Source: Lactifluus volemus (lineage: Eukaryota; Basidiomycota; Agaricomycetes; Russulales; Russulaceae). From it: a stretch of DNA of 64,000 nt. The notes beneath the pieces are model-generated. The model was not told the DNA's origin. It did no database searches and was given only the letters and a program-made list of their open reading frames with translations. How positions within the stretch are numbered: the first letter of the stretch is position 1; each line of letters starts with the position of its first letter. The translations under genes were made by a program, and so were the position numbers. The stretch spans positions 372,001 through 436,000 of the forward strand of contig WTXI01000018.1 of NCBI GenBank assembly GCA_022376515.1, read 5' to 3'. Shown here piece by piece: positions 1 through 11,109 of the stretch.

Positions 1-815
1 ATTCCGAACCTGTCACTCTGTTGCGTTTCACCAACGGGCAACGGATCGCATCGGCTTCAGTGATTTCACAATTCGCGTGTGGGACGCCACAACAGGAGAC
101 GTCGTAGTCGGCCCGATTACCGGACACACCGTGATGTCATTCTGTTGCATTCTCGCCAGACGGGCAATGCATCGCCTCAGGCTCGGGAGATCGCACGATT
201 CGCATATGGGATAGTGAAACGGAGCGGCCGTAGCAGGTCCGTTTACTGGACACACCAGTTCTGTTGTTTCTGTTGCATTCTCACCTGATGGGCAACGCAT
301 CGCCTCATCCTCGTTCGATACCACAATTCGCGTGTGGGATGCCGCAACGGGAGAAGTCATAGCAGGGCCGTTCACTGGACATGCCAATATGTTAACTGTG
401 TTGCATTCTCCCCAGATGGGCAGCACATGATCTCGGCCTCAGATGATCACACGATTCGCATGTGGGATGTTGCAACAGGAGAGTGCGTAGCAGGGTCATC
501 TAATGGATCTACCGAATCACCCCTTACTGTTACGGACAGGCAGTCCACCGCCTTGGCCCCGCGAGACCACACAATTCGCGTTAAGGGCAGCACAGGAGAT
601 ATTGAGAAGATCTATTCTACTGACGAGCTTTCCATCAATCGTGATGGTTGGATGTGTGGGGATGAGGGACAACTTTTTTATGGATTCCACAGATTAATCG
701 ACCGTATCTTCAGAGATCTAACACTGTTTGGATTGCAGGCAGACATTATACCCAGCTAGATCTGTCAAACTTTGTGCATGGTTTGGATTGGACTACAGTA
801 TATGGTCACAGTTAA
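1..815 (+). CDS. 3' end of a NACHT-WD40 (NLR-like) gene, partial
   Basis: About four WD40 repeats are readable across the frames ([19 protein letters not shown] type, each about 43 residues), followed by a non-repeat tail that reads through the [12 protein letters not shown] motif and ends in VYGHS with a stop at 813-815. The tail is homologous to the C-terminus of the gene at 24429 (DGWMCGEEGELF, ending VYTHS), so the two are paralogues. The gene starts outside the window. WD40 repeats of this kind form the sensor or binding propeller of fungal NWD/HET-E-like proteins. The reading frame is broken several times, each break fitting a single missing base, so it may be intact in reality or may be a decayed paralogue. 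Confidence 0.75.
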
Positions 816-1513
816 TCCGAGTCTAAATGGACTTTGTAGTCCCATATTTCAATCTCATTCGAAGTCTCCGAGTGAGCTGAGCTGGAAAGAGTCTGCTTCT
901 TCTGACAGCAACTACAGTATTTTATTCCAATTTTCATTCCCCTATTATTTAGCCGCCTCCATGGTCTCTCTGTCATTGCTCGCTCACAGCGGCTGACTCT
1001 GATACCCTTCAGTGCGGCCAGTAGGAATGTGAGTTGGGTTGTGCTCCCGTGTCGACTTGCAGCTGGCTCTCCCAACTCCATCACCTCAGGCTTGCGCGTG
1101 CCACTGGCAGTGAGTGGTTATGTCGTCTTATTTCAGCACGTCACGAAGGGCGGCAACTGCGTGAACGAAGCAAAGTGGGAGTGCGTAGAACGCGAGGTTG
1201 TCACTGAGAGTTGTGACTGGTGATCCCGAGTGCGTAGACCTTGACGCAGTCGCGTCAGTCGACAGGAGGCGTAGTACGAGGGCGACGAGACATCAAACAA
1301 AACACAAAGCTCGCCTCTGAATCACGCAAAGCTTTTGTACCTGGGCTCGAAAGTCACTTGAATGGGATAACTGAATTAATTCTCACTGGCACCAACCAAT
1401 GTGATCATGACCGTGAGTAAGTTGTGGGAATCGCTGAGCGCTTGATCAGCATCGATCAACGGATCCTTGCCTGTTACTACTTACTATCTGTTCCCCCACT
1501 GCCATCCATACAT
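816..1513. other. intergenic, no gene recognised
   Basis: This is the spacer between the WD40 gene end and the inositol monophosphatase start. The short open frames on both strands have no recognisable domain and no consistent exon structure. It should hold the promoter of the downstream gene; I see no convincing TATA or other element. Confidence 0.5.
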
Positions 1514-2930
1514 ATGGCTAGTAATAACCCGCTCAGCTCTGCAGAACTCCGAGAGATCCTCGAGTTCACGATCGAGCTCGCACGAAAAGCTGGCGCCCTC
1601 ATGCTCGAAGGATCGCACGCGATCCAACGCGCGGCGCAGGTGGCGTCGGCGAGAAAAAGAACGCTGTAGACCTTGTGACCGAGTACGACGTCAAGGTCGA
1701 AGATCTGGTCCGTGGAGAGATCGCGCGCGGATATCCGCACTTTCAATTGTAACGTGTTCTCTTCTCTCAAGGACGCAAAAAGCCCAATTTTTGTAACTGA
1801 ATATTCTTTGCAGCATCGGCGAGGAGTCGTATTCGTCCGGGACTCGTCCACCACTCACGGATGTGCCGACATTCTGCGTCGATCCAATCGGTACGTAAAA
1901 AAAAACCAGTTACAGTAGTTTGGGGGGTTTTCCCCGAATTTTTTTGCCATTTCGTCAACAAATCTATTAACAAAACAAATAATATAGACGGGACGACCAA
2001 CTTTGTTCACGGCTTTCCCAACGCGTGCATCTCTCTAGGATTGATAGACCAACGCGTCCCAGTCCTAGGCGTCATCTACAACCCCTTCCTAGACCACCTA
2101 TACACCGGCGTGCGAGGCGGCGGCTCTTACCTGCACACGCGTCTGCACCCGGAACCTCAGCGCCTCCCACTCGCACCGTAGCAGCGCGTCCACTTCCCAG
2201 TCTGGCAGGCGCGCTCATCGCGGTAGAGTGGGGCTCCGATCGCGGACCAGACGCAATACGTCGAAAGGCGAATAGCTTTTCGCGTCTCGCTGGCGCTCCG
2301 CCTCACGGCGTCATGGCGCACGCGCTGCGCTCGGTCGGCAGCGCCGCGTTGAATTTTGGGTTGGTCGCTCAGGGCGCGGTGGATTTGTATTGGTTCGTCC
2401 TTTTTTTTTATGTTGCTCGTATTCATCTCCTTCCGAGGGACTGAAATTTTCGTTTGATGTGCTGTTGTTGATAGGGAGATTGGATGCTGGTAAACGATTT
2501 AATTTTTTTGGTATTCCGCAGTTTCTGTCGCTAACACAAGATCGTGGCCTTCTCCTTCCTCCTCCCCTCCTTCAACTTGAAGGCCTTGGGATGTCTGCGT
2601 TGCGTAGTACTAAAAATGCTACACTTTCATCAAATGTTTGACATTTTGGGTCGTTAGGCGGGCATCGTAATCGTTCAAGAGGCTGGCGGTTTCGTCACGG
2701 GTTCCAAAGAGTATTGCACGATGGGATCGTGACGGAGGCGATCCTGACTGGCCGACGCTACCTTGCCATCCGCGGCGTAGCGGAGACCCGGTACGTACAA
2801 AGGTACTGAAAACTCGATTGCACCGCTAACGTGTGAACCAACCAACCAGGAGGAGAGTAGCATCGAAGTGCAGAAACGCATCGCGCGCGAATTCTACGAT
2901 ACAGTCGAGGATATCCCCCTCGACGAATAA
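1514..2930 (+). CDS. inositol-1-monophosphatase (IMPase family)
   Basis: Hydrolyses inositol monophosphate to free inositol (Mg2+-dependent, cytosolic; inositol recycling). In order the sequence shows MASNNPLSSAEL.. (start), GEKKNAVDLVTEYD, IGEES, the metal-binding motif DPIDGTTNFVHG across an exon junction, GVIYNP, GGGSY, VEWGSDR, then WEIGCW-PWDV, and GIVIVQEAGG. Introns placed by eye are 1749-1813, 1891-1987, 2490-2582 and 2599-2657, with one more starting just after the codons for DLYW. Two consecutive microexons of 15 nt (2475-2489) and 16 nt (2583-2598) encode the catalytic WPWD region. The last exon ends at a TAA at 2930. At least three frame breaks (near 1640, 2180 and 2720) each need one extra base. 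It converges with the ubiquitin hydrolase at 3188. Confidence 0.9.
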
Positions 2931-3120
2931 AAACAAGGCGGTAGCGCATAAAGCCAGGTGAATACACGTCATTACCGACCGGTGATGGATTGGATGGATG
3001 CAGTAGAGTACCCGGTATGCTATATAGTGATTCCTGCCCTAAATGACAGTTGGTATATATATACATGCAGTGCTAGCATACAAAAAACAAAAAATTGATC
3101 TTTAAAAGAAATAAAGTGGA

Positions 3121-3140
3121 GAACGAACGAACGAACGAAC
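3121..3140. repeat. (GAAC)n microsatellite
   Basis: A short run of GAAC tetranucleotide units lies between the convergent ends of the inositol monophosphatase and ubiquitin hydrolase genes. The flanking 2931-3187 holds no gene and is presumably both 3' UTRs. Confidence 0.7.
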
Positions 3141-3187
3141 AAAAGTCGAGAGCGATCGGGGAAGGAGACAAAAACGCCTCTAAACCC

Positions 3188-6100
3188 CTAAGAGGATCGC
3201 GTCGCACTAGCCACCGCTGCGCTTGCACTTGCGCCTGCGCCGCCGGACCCAAACGCGCTCGGTAGGTGCGCTTTGAGTGCCTTCTTACCACCACCATCCT
3301 CCTTCTTCCCCAGCTGATCCCTATCCTTCTCCCGGTCCTTCTCCCGCCCACCACCACCCAGCCCGAACCCAAGCCCGAACCCAAACATGGGCGCATGCAG
3401 GCTCAGCTTACGCATCGTCCGACGTGGCTTGCCCGGCTCCTTCTCCTTCTCTCCACCCCGTTTTTGTTGTTGTTGTTGTTGTTCGTTCTCCTGCGCGGCC
3501 GTCGTCGTAGAGGAAGACAAGACGCCGTTGGCGAGCGAAGCAGACAATAACGTGGTGCTACCCGACTCTGCGCCTGCAGGTAGCGGCGGTGCTTCGCGCG
3601 AACTCGTGCTCTGCTCGCGTGGCGTGCGGCTGCCACTGCCATGTATCGAGTGCGGCCGTCCACGACGGCGTCCTGCAAGGATGGTGGACCAGATGGTAGT
3701 ATGGTGCCTGTGGTGATCGTCATCGGCATCGTCGGCGTCGGCGTCGTGATCGTCCGTCGCCGACGATGGCTCCTCGTTTGCTCGATGAGGGACAGTGGAT
3801 GCAAATGCTGTTGTGTCCTGATGGCTTGGCTGGTCAGAGGGTGACGCGGGTGAGACCCGCAGTTCGGGGAGAGACCCGTCACCTGGTGGGCCGACACCTG
3901 CTTCCCCATCTGTGTCTGGAGCGAGCGGCGGCGGCAGAGAGTCGTCGGTGTTCGACAGACGGTGCTGCGCTAATGTAGGTGGAAACGTAGGCGATTCTGA
4001 GGCTGAGGTGGTAGGGGAAGAGGGTTCCTCATCAGGATGAAGGCTCTGTGGCGTCGCAGGGACCGCCGAGAGTTGTCGTGGCCGTTGCTGCTGAAGCTGT
4101 GGTGGTATCGAGCTCGACTCCGTTGGACTGCCCGCAGTCACCGCGGCATCCAGCTCCCCGAGTGCTGTACTGCTTTGTGACCCGGAAAGTCGCTTGACGT
4201 GATGGCCAAGGCGTGCGCTACTGCGGCGCCATAGTGAGGTTGTCCCAGATGCGGAGGAGGCAGCGTCCGATTGGGACGGTGTTGCCAAGAGTGCCGTCGT
4301 TGACGACGTCGCTGCTTGTGACGGTGGCGGCACCGTAGGCACAGGGACTACACTGGTATCTTTTCCCTTGCCCTTGACGTCCTTCTCTTTCTCCTTCTCC
4401 CGCTCATCCTTGGTCGGTTTGAAGCTCCGCCGCTTGAACCATAGGGTGGGCTTACGATCAAACTCTTTCGACGAGCGTCCCTCTTCTCTCTCTTTCTCCC
4501 GTTCCCGCTCTCGTTCCTTCTCCCAGCCCTTATCTCCCTCCTTCTCTTTATCCTTCATGTGCTCCCTACCATTAGTAAATTGTGAAGGGACAGGGGGGAC
4601 AGGCGGTATATGTGACGCTAGCGCTGGAGTCCGCGGAGAAGGGATCCCTTCTGACGTAGAAGGGCGGAGCCTAGAGCCACTCGGCGAGCTCCGAAGAGAA
4701 TGGAACAACCCTCCAGTCGCACGATTTGGAGTTGTGGGCGAGGTACTCGAAAGATCAGACGTGCCAGAAATCCGAAGAGAGGGAAGTGACTTTTTGCGTG
4801 ACGGGAGGGTAACAGAGCCTAGGAGGGGTGACGTGATAAGGGCGGGGGACGACGGTGCAACGGGTATTGGAGGGTGCAATGCTGGCGCGGTCGCAGGTAC
4901 AGACGGCTCTCCTAATCCAGGTGGAAGGGCAGGTTCTGGGGGTTCTGATAATGTTGTCCCATTTGTCGCCACAGCAGCTGCTGACGCTCCTGCGACGGCA
5001 ACTTCAGGAGCGGTGGGAGGTGGTGATGGTGGTGGCTTGATGCCCAAAGAAGCTAGATCCAGGTCGACGGCCTGGTAGTACAACACATATGCACTTCCGG
5101 AGGGGGCGTCACCAAAGTACCTTGGTATTTCGCTCTCCTTGATAGGCTCGATTTTGTCGTCGTCAAATATAAGCCATGATTGAGGTCCTCGGACGATCGC
5201 GACATAGTGCCCATGATGCGGCCCGCTGCAGCCGGAAGCAAACCATGTGAGACCCGACCAGACAACGCCACGTACACATGGAACACGTACCTGCCAATGT
5301 GTACAACGATTCCAAAGAGCTCGTATAGCCGATCTGGGTCCTCTACTCATCAACGGTATTGAAGAGGCGCAGCTCGAAAGGGAAAGCGACGCGATAGGTC
5401 AGTTTGATGTACTTTTTCAAGTCCTCCTGATACTTGAAACGCTTCAAGTGGAGAGCAAGGACATTCGGAAGTTTCTTAATCTTCATCCTGTATGGTATCA
5501 TCGCCACATCGTCACATGTGGCAGGGAGGGAAACAGGACAAATGACACGACGCACCGCTTCTCGGCCTCCTGAAGTCCGCAACAACTGTCGCAGAAAAAC
5601 TTATTCCGCTGGCAGAGCATCTCGCTAGCGCTGAACTGACGCAAGCATGCGGTGACACTCGAATTTTGCTCGATGTCAATAGAAAGATCGAGGAATGATT
5701 CGTCGCGGGAAGATACCTTTGCCAAGGTCAGCAAGTCAACGGACAGACACACGCCAAGCAATAAGGCACAGATCCGTGCGCAGGCACCGGGAAATGACAA
5801 GAGTAGCGTGACAGAAACAGGCAAATTGATAGGGGGGAGAGACTCACAGTTTCACAGGTCAGACAGCGCGTTTCGGATGTGAGCGTGCCTTCAAAGAGTC
5901 GATGTACGAGGGTGCCGGTTTGATGGAAGTGTCAGACTGTACGGTGAGTGTAGGTACATCGTTTGATGCCACTGTCGCCGTGGAAGGTGATACTGAGAGA
6001 GTCAGCAAAGCAGACTTGCACACGGGAACTGCACTCACAGTCCTCGCCGGTGGTGTTGGAGTCGTCTACATCCTTGTCTCTATGGTGCTTGTTATCCTGC

Positions 6101-6789
6101 ATTTCCTCGACGATCTTATTGAGGAGGTAGTTGAGAAATTCGTGGGCGTCTTGGTGCATCGCGCCACGGAAGAGTTCATTGCCATCACGGAGCTTGTCGA
6201 TAAAAGCACGAGGTGCAATGGTGCCTTTCTCTGAGGGATGCCTAGAAATGTACACGTAGAGAGAGCGAAGGGCGGAGAAAAGTGTTGGGGGTGTCGAAGG
6301 TATGGTGGGGGTAGGTGAGGTGACGGGAGGAGGTGCGTCAGTTACAGGTTTGCCGCGCTCAGATTTGCGACGCAGGGGAACAGGGGTGACCGTTAGTTGT
6401 GAAGGGTGAATCTGTCGTGATACGGGGGCGGGTAGCGGTGGTGCGGATATATCCGTAGATTGGATTACGAGGTCGCGGAAGGGGGAGCAAAAGTACAGAG
6501 CTTGAAGGACGGAATTAGCGTAGCTGGGCGGATGTTCTCAGTTAGGAGGGGAGCGGAAGGCAAGAACAGCAACGCACCAAGTGTTTCCAAACTTTGAGAA
6601 AATCGGAAAAATGTCAGAGAAGGGGGAAAGAGAGCGAGGTGGATGGAAACGTACGTTTTCTAAACCGAATTGCTTCTCGTCGGCGAAGGAGACGGCTGGA
6701 TGGAAGGTATCTTGTGTTACAGATGAAGAGGTAGGGGTCTGTTGGGTAGTAGCGAATGATATCCACCTTGCGGCCTTTCCTATCGCCAT
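3188..6789 (-). CDS. ubiquitin C-terminal hydrolase, UBP9/13-USP12/46 type
   Basis: Cysteine protease that removes ubiquitin from substrates. Read on the minus strand from an ATG in good context at 6789, it shows the Cys box GLENFGNTCYANSVLQ across three exons, [18 protein letters not shown], two zinc-ligand pairs (TRCLTCE and FFCDSC), [13 protein letters not shown], and the His box [13 protein letters not shown] with FDDDKIEPI and YVLYYQ. Introns 6524-6577 and 6592-6654 leave a 14-nt microexon (6578-6591) that encodes the start of the Cys box. After the catalytic domain comes a tail of about 600 residues, low in complexity: a Lys/Glu/Arg coiled-coil-like block, Ser/Thr/Pro-rich stretches and a Gln run. 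One frame break near 5346 (TVDE before [11 protein letters not shown]) fits one lost base. UBP9/13 and USP12/46 relatives work with WD40 partners; that partner is not inferred here. Confidence 0.9.
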
Positions 6790-7946
6790 GGTTGTGGCGG
6801 AGGAGGGGTATTAGAAGGTTCGCGATGGGCGACAGGGTGATCAAGGTAAAGGACGAGTCGTTACAGTTACAGTAAGGCTGAGCGCCGCCCCCTGGAACGG
6901 TGACCACTGATGGCTGCTCAAGCTGGCGCTGGCAATTCTCAACCGCTGACGCTACCGCCACTCGCCTATCTTGTTCTCTTAATATTTCGCTTTGATCAAT
7001 TCCGCGGAGTCATTACTAAAAATTCAGTCGAATCCTCAGGCTTCCTTTCCTCTTGTGTCTTTGCACCACAACTTTACTGTAATCTGTAATCAGGCACGAC
7101 GCCAAGTGATCTCCTTTGCACCCTTTCTAATTGGTACAGTTGCCATGTGTACAATCCGCGCGTGATATTTCTTCATTCATTCCTCTCATCCTCCACCCAC
7201 GATATCAGCCCGATGCGCAAATTGAGATGCACACCATTCCGACCCAGGCACGCAGGCACGGATGGAAGATCTAGACTCAACAGGGTCGGCGCTCAGTGGG
7301 AGGGCTGCGGGACCGGTGCCACCTCGGATACTCCACAAATCGTTCTGCTTATGGCGCGCAGCAGGAAATACAGTATAGGCACACGTCTTACCCGCATGGC
7401 TGTGCTTAGACTGCCGACTTTGCGTTCAGTCAGACTTGAACAGTGCACCCCAATCGCCTTGTACAAACCGTTTACCATCAATACTGTGAAACTTGTGTAG
7501 CTTGTAATAGTCAGCTCTAGGATGGTGATGGCTCGTGTGACGAATTTGCTGTTCATAATCGATATCATGATCACTCCTCCTGGTACTGACAATCCCCACG
7601 TTGTGGCCTACGCTTTACACGTCCTCGAGCGGCCGCCCAGACTTGAACAATAAATTTTACTCAGATTAACTTCTGGCTGGGACTAGGGACCCCTTAAGCT
7701 CTCGTTCCTTCTTTTTTTGAAACAACGCGTGGCATCGATAAGAAGGCAAAGGTCTTTATTTAAACAGATGACAGTCAAAAGATACAAAGATAAAATAAGG
7801 ACAATGAGGCGTAACTTTAAATTATCGATTGAAATAACTAGTATATAACGTCCTTCGTTCATCCCAATCCTACTACAAGTCTCCCTGGTCATGGGCACCA
7901 AATGCTGACGACTGACGATGAAGAGCAACTCCTTGCTATTGTCATT
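6790..7946. other. intergenic, no gene recognised
   Basis: About 1.1 kb with only short open frames (the longest 117 codons, plus strand from 7147) that show no domain, no codon pattern and no exon logic. It contains the upstream region of the ubiquitin hydrolase and the 3' side of the gene at 7947. Confidence 0.5.
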
Positions 7947-8575
7947 TCATTGCGCCCAAGATTGTTGCTCCGACTCAGAGTAGACCTCTGTCGGAGCATA
8001 GGTGACTGATACCTGGGATGTTACGTCTTCATCGTTATCACTCGTTCCCATGGACTCGGAATCCTCGCCCAACGTGCCTTCCTCCATCTTGCGTCCCTCA
8101 GACGCTGCAGCTCTACTCGTAGCCTCACAGCGTCTACATTGTCCAAATTCCGGCGTACTGTCTGGAATCCGATGACGCCGAATGTTGGGAGTCTTCCCGC
8201 CCACGTCCCAAGATGCAGTGGATCCCCCCTGCATGCCCTGCCAAGGTCCGGAATTCCTGGGATGGAGGGGGGCACGTCTTGATGATGTGGAGCGCGTAGC
8301 TCTCGCTTCAGTATCTGGCATAAGGATCTCTTTCAGGACTCAAACTCACTTTCGGACGGATCCGCCTTGACGCTTGTATCCCATATGGACTCATCGTACA
8401 TGAAGATATCTTGGACGTGCTTTTCGAGCTTCTTTTGGGCGAAGGTTATAGCTGTCAGTGGTGGACATGTTGCAAAAGGGATGAGGAGAAGAACGAAGAC
8501 TTTTAGAGGCAAGCAAGATGAGAGACGAGAGGTTGTAAACGCCTGAGCATACACTGGTCTCATCGAAATTCCCAT
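7947..8575 (-). CDS. hypothetical acidic protein downstream of Pin1
   Basis: I do not recognise it. Two open frames join if one base is missing near 8335: ..ITFAQKKLEKHVQDIFMYDE..SEFES, then LKEILMPDTEARATRS and a Ser/Glu/Asp-rich C-terminus ending SEQQSWAQ with a stop at 7947. The short N-terminal part from 8575 may contain an intron ending CTGACAG just before ITFAQKK. No membrane segment or catalytic motif is visible. It follows the Pin1 gene on the same strand. Real gene status is likely but not certain; the start is unsure. Confidence 0.5.
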
Positions 8576-8744
8576 TTTGCGATCAACCAGTCATTTGTGG
8601 ACGCGGCGCGCCCAGAGATTTGTGGCATTTTCTTCAAAAGTTGTCATGCAATGTGATATGAGCAAATCCGAGCGTGTGACATTCTTTGCTGTATCATCGG
8701 TGTGATACACATAGTTATACAACTTCCCCGAATATAAACGATAA

Positions 8745-9349
8745 TCAGCCCGTACGCAAGATCAGATGCACACCACTTTGCGTGTCGACAACACCGCTAA
8801 TCTCCCCGACGCGCAGTGAAAACGTCGCATCTCGAACGGTTTTTGCATCTGTCCTGGACCAAACCAACCCAAATCCCCATCGTGATCATGCGACGAACAG
8901 TCCGAGTGTGTCCGCGCCAGTTGGCCAAACGTGTCTGCGTTGTCCCTATCTCCGCCTGGTATCCCCGCAGGATGGCGATCGCCTCCTCCTTTGAGCGGGT
9001 AATCTTGGGCTGTTCCCAAAAAAAAAAAAAAAATACATATGAGAAACGATCATACCGGTTGGGGGTGGGACTTGCCTCTTTCCAACTCGAAGGTCGTCGA
9101 GAACCGCTATGTTTGACCAGGATATGACTTGCACGCACTTCTTTTGGCTGAAGAAGCGATGCACCCGGGAGAGCGGCGATTTCTTCTTTTGTCAGTCCTC
9201 CAGGCATATCCCAAGTGGACTGCTGCGTCTCCGCGTTGTAAAAATATGGTACCTTTCGCGAGTTGGAGAAGCGAACCTCCCAACCAGACTATTAAACATA
9301 TATATAGCACACCCGATGAAAAAAAAAGAAGATGAGTGGGACGTACCAT
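8745..9349 (-). CDS. ESS1: peptidyl-prolyl cis-trans isomerase, Pin1/Ess1 type (WW + parvulin)
   Basis: Isomerises pSer/Thr-Pro bonds, notably in the RNA polymerase II C-terminal domain. The N-terminal WW domain reads WEVRFSNSRKVPYFYN..STWDMP; the parvulin domain reads VRASHILVKHSGSRRPSSWK, KITRSKEEAIAILRGYQ, HSDCSSHDHDGDLGWFGPG, QMQKPFE and ends GVHLILRTG. Exon 1 supplies only the ATG (9347-9349), directly followed by a GTACGT donor; intron 9289-9346. Intron 9010-9075 has a GC donor (GCAAGT) and joins WKE to PKITR. Two frame breaks, near 8965 (after YQAEIG) and 8830 (after KPFE), each need one base, both beside G runs. It is divergent from the membrane-protein gene at 9550 with a spacer of about 200 bp. 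Confidence 0.9.
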
Positions 9350-9549
9350 GGCTTTGTGAGATAAGAGGTGGTTCCTGACCAACCCCCAAGCAAACCGCGT
9401 GATGTCTTCCTGAAATCACGTGAGCAGCGTCGCGCTCGACTGACCTTGCAAGAGTGCCGCGGCTCAGCCCAGCGGGTCAGCCGCCCCAGTCCATTCATTA
9501 ACCTTCACTCCACCCACCCACCCACCACATCAAGTCCTACACGGAACAA

Positions 9550-10690
9550 ATGGAGAACAGAACCGCCAACAACAAATCTGTATACGGCATGCTCATGACA
9601 GCCTTATTCTACGCGACCGGATCTATCTGTACACTTCGCGTCGCGGCGTGGCTCGCAGCGCGTACGCTCCTCCCCATCATCTCGCGCATTCTCTGGTCCT
9701 TCTACTATTTGTCCATCATCCATTATTCTCTCGCGGGTAGAATTTATGGTGCAGCAGCGTTGTTGGCCAATACGGGGAACAACCTCGCCATCACGGGCTT
9801 GTTCTCCAAGAAGCTCGTCCGTGCCGCCGCCGCCGCCTCAAACCACGACCTGTTCGTCCCGATCCAATCAAGCACATCATCACCGTCATCATCATCACAC
9901 GTGGGGGTCGGTGACCGATCGATTCTCCTCCTCCTCGGTGTCATTCGCACCTTTGTCAAGTCCGTCGTCCTGATCTCCGTTTTCGTCGGCGCTTGCGGTG
10001 TAGGCGTGTATTACTTTACATCGGTGAGCTCACCCCCACCCCACATCCGTTCACCTGTTTTTGCTTACGCATAAGCCCATCCGTGCACTGCTGTGATAAT
10101 TACAGGTGAGATACGCAGATCAGACCCGGAGCCACGACAACAACAACAACAACAACCTCCGTCGCGGACTCTCCTTCTCCACATCTCCTCACACAATCTC
10201 ACCGGCACCCAAAACCACACCAGAAATGAAGAGCAACACCAAGACGACGACGCCTTCATCATCCGCACCACTTCTCAAACGCCCAACGTTAAAGATAAAG
10301 CTCAACCCTTCCGCGCCTATATTTACGCCTTCTTCACCCTCTCCATCCACTCAGCAGCAGCAGCGACGCTTAGACCCAACCGCTCGTGCGTTCACACCGC
10401 GTGCCAGTGGTAGCGCCGCAGGAAAGGATAGCAACGACAGCAGCGCACCTTCATCGCCTGCGGATTCTGTCGGGCCCGTGACGCCATCGCCTGTACGCGG
10501 CAGCGCGTTTACTACGTTTGACTCTGCGCGCGCGTACAACGTGGCACGTCGTGGTAGGAGCAGCACCAGTGTCGGTGTCGGCGGAAAGCTATCGGCGATT
10601 CCGGTTGGTGTGGGCAAGATGCGGGTGGTGAGGCCCGAGGAGGTAGTCATTGGCGAGCGGCGCGCGGGCGAGGTCTTTGTCTTCTTCTGA
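9550..10690 (+). CDS. membrane protein with Ser/Thr-rich tail, unknown function
   Basis: I do not recognise a family. The ATG at 9550 opens MENRTANNKSVYG, followed by hydrophobic stretches (LMTALFYATGSICTL; LLPIISRILWSFYYLSII) and, after a Ser-rich linker, another (ILLLLGVIRTFVKSVVLISV, running on into FVGACGVGVYYF). Intron 10024-10105 (GTGAGC..TACAG) joins YYFTS to VRYADQTRS. The second exon is a Ser/Pro/Thr-rich cytosol-like tail with an Asn run and a Gln run, ending EVFVFF with a stop at 10690. The topology suggests three or four membrane segments with a long soluble C-terminus. Unlike its neighbours, the frame is clean throughout. Confidence 0.75.
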
Positions 10691-11109
10691 AAGGATTCAC
10701 TCTCTACTTCTTTCCATTCCTTTAAACGCCACATTCCTTTTCTTTTTTTTCACAATTTTTTTCTTTCCCTAAATCTGTACGCGTGCGGTGCGTGGTCGCG
10801 ATAGGATGGATTATCCGAATATTGTCTGCCCGTTCTAAGTAGGATTTGGTATAAGGAAAGGGTATAACTGGCTCCAAGAATTTGAACGTGCGTATGTCCC
10901 ACTCGTACGTAGTAGGGCCAGTCCGGAAAACAAGAAAAACGTCTAATAAGTGGGGAGTGTAATAATACTGTCCAAACTCACGACGTATGATAAGACACAG
11001 CAGCACTGCGCACGAACACACCTAGTACGCGTGCAAACCGAACTGTCCCTCGGTCCAAACAAGTCCGAGTCCGAGTCCGAGTCCGCGTCCCCTCGAAAAA
11101 AAATAAAAC
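10691..11109. other. convergent 3' spacer, no gene seen
   Basis: This lies between the stop codons of the membrane-protein gene and the epimerase. It is T-rich just after 10690 and has a short GAGTCC repeat at about 11064-11084. No open frame of note. Confidence 0.5.

Noticed and set aside
4368..5078. 236-codon open frame on the plus strand
   Set aside because: Antisense to the low-complexity tail of the ubiquitin hydrolase; the GC-rich, repetitive codons explain the open frame.
7620..7640. XhoI/NotI-like string (CTCGAGCGGCCGC) suggesting cloning-vector contamination
   Set aside because: Only this short string is present, with no vector sequence around it; chance is enough to explain it.
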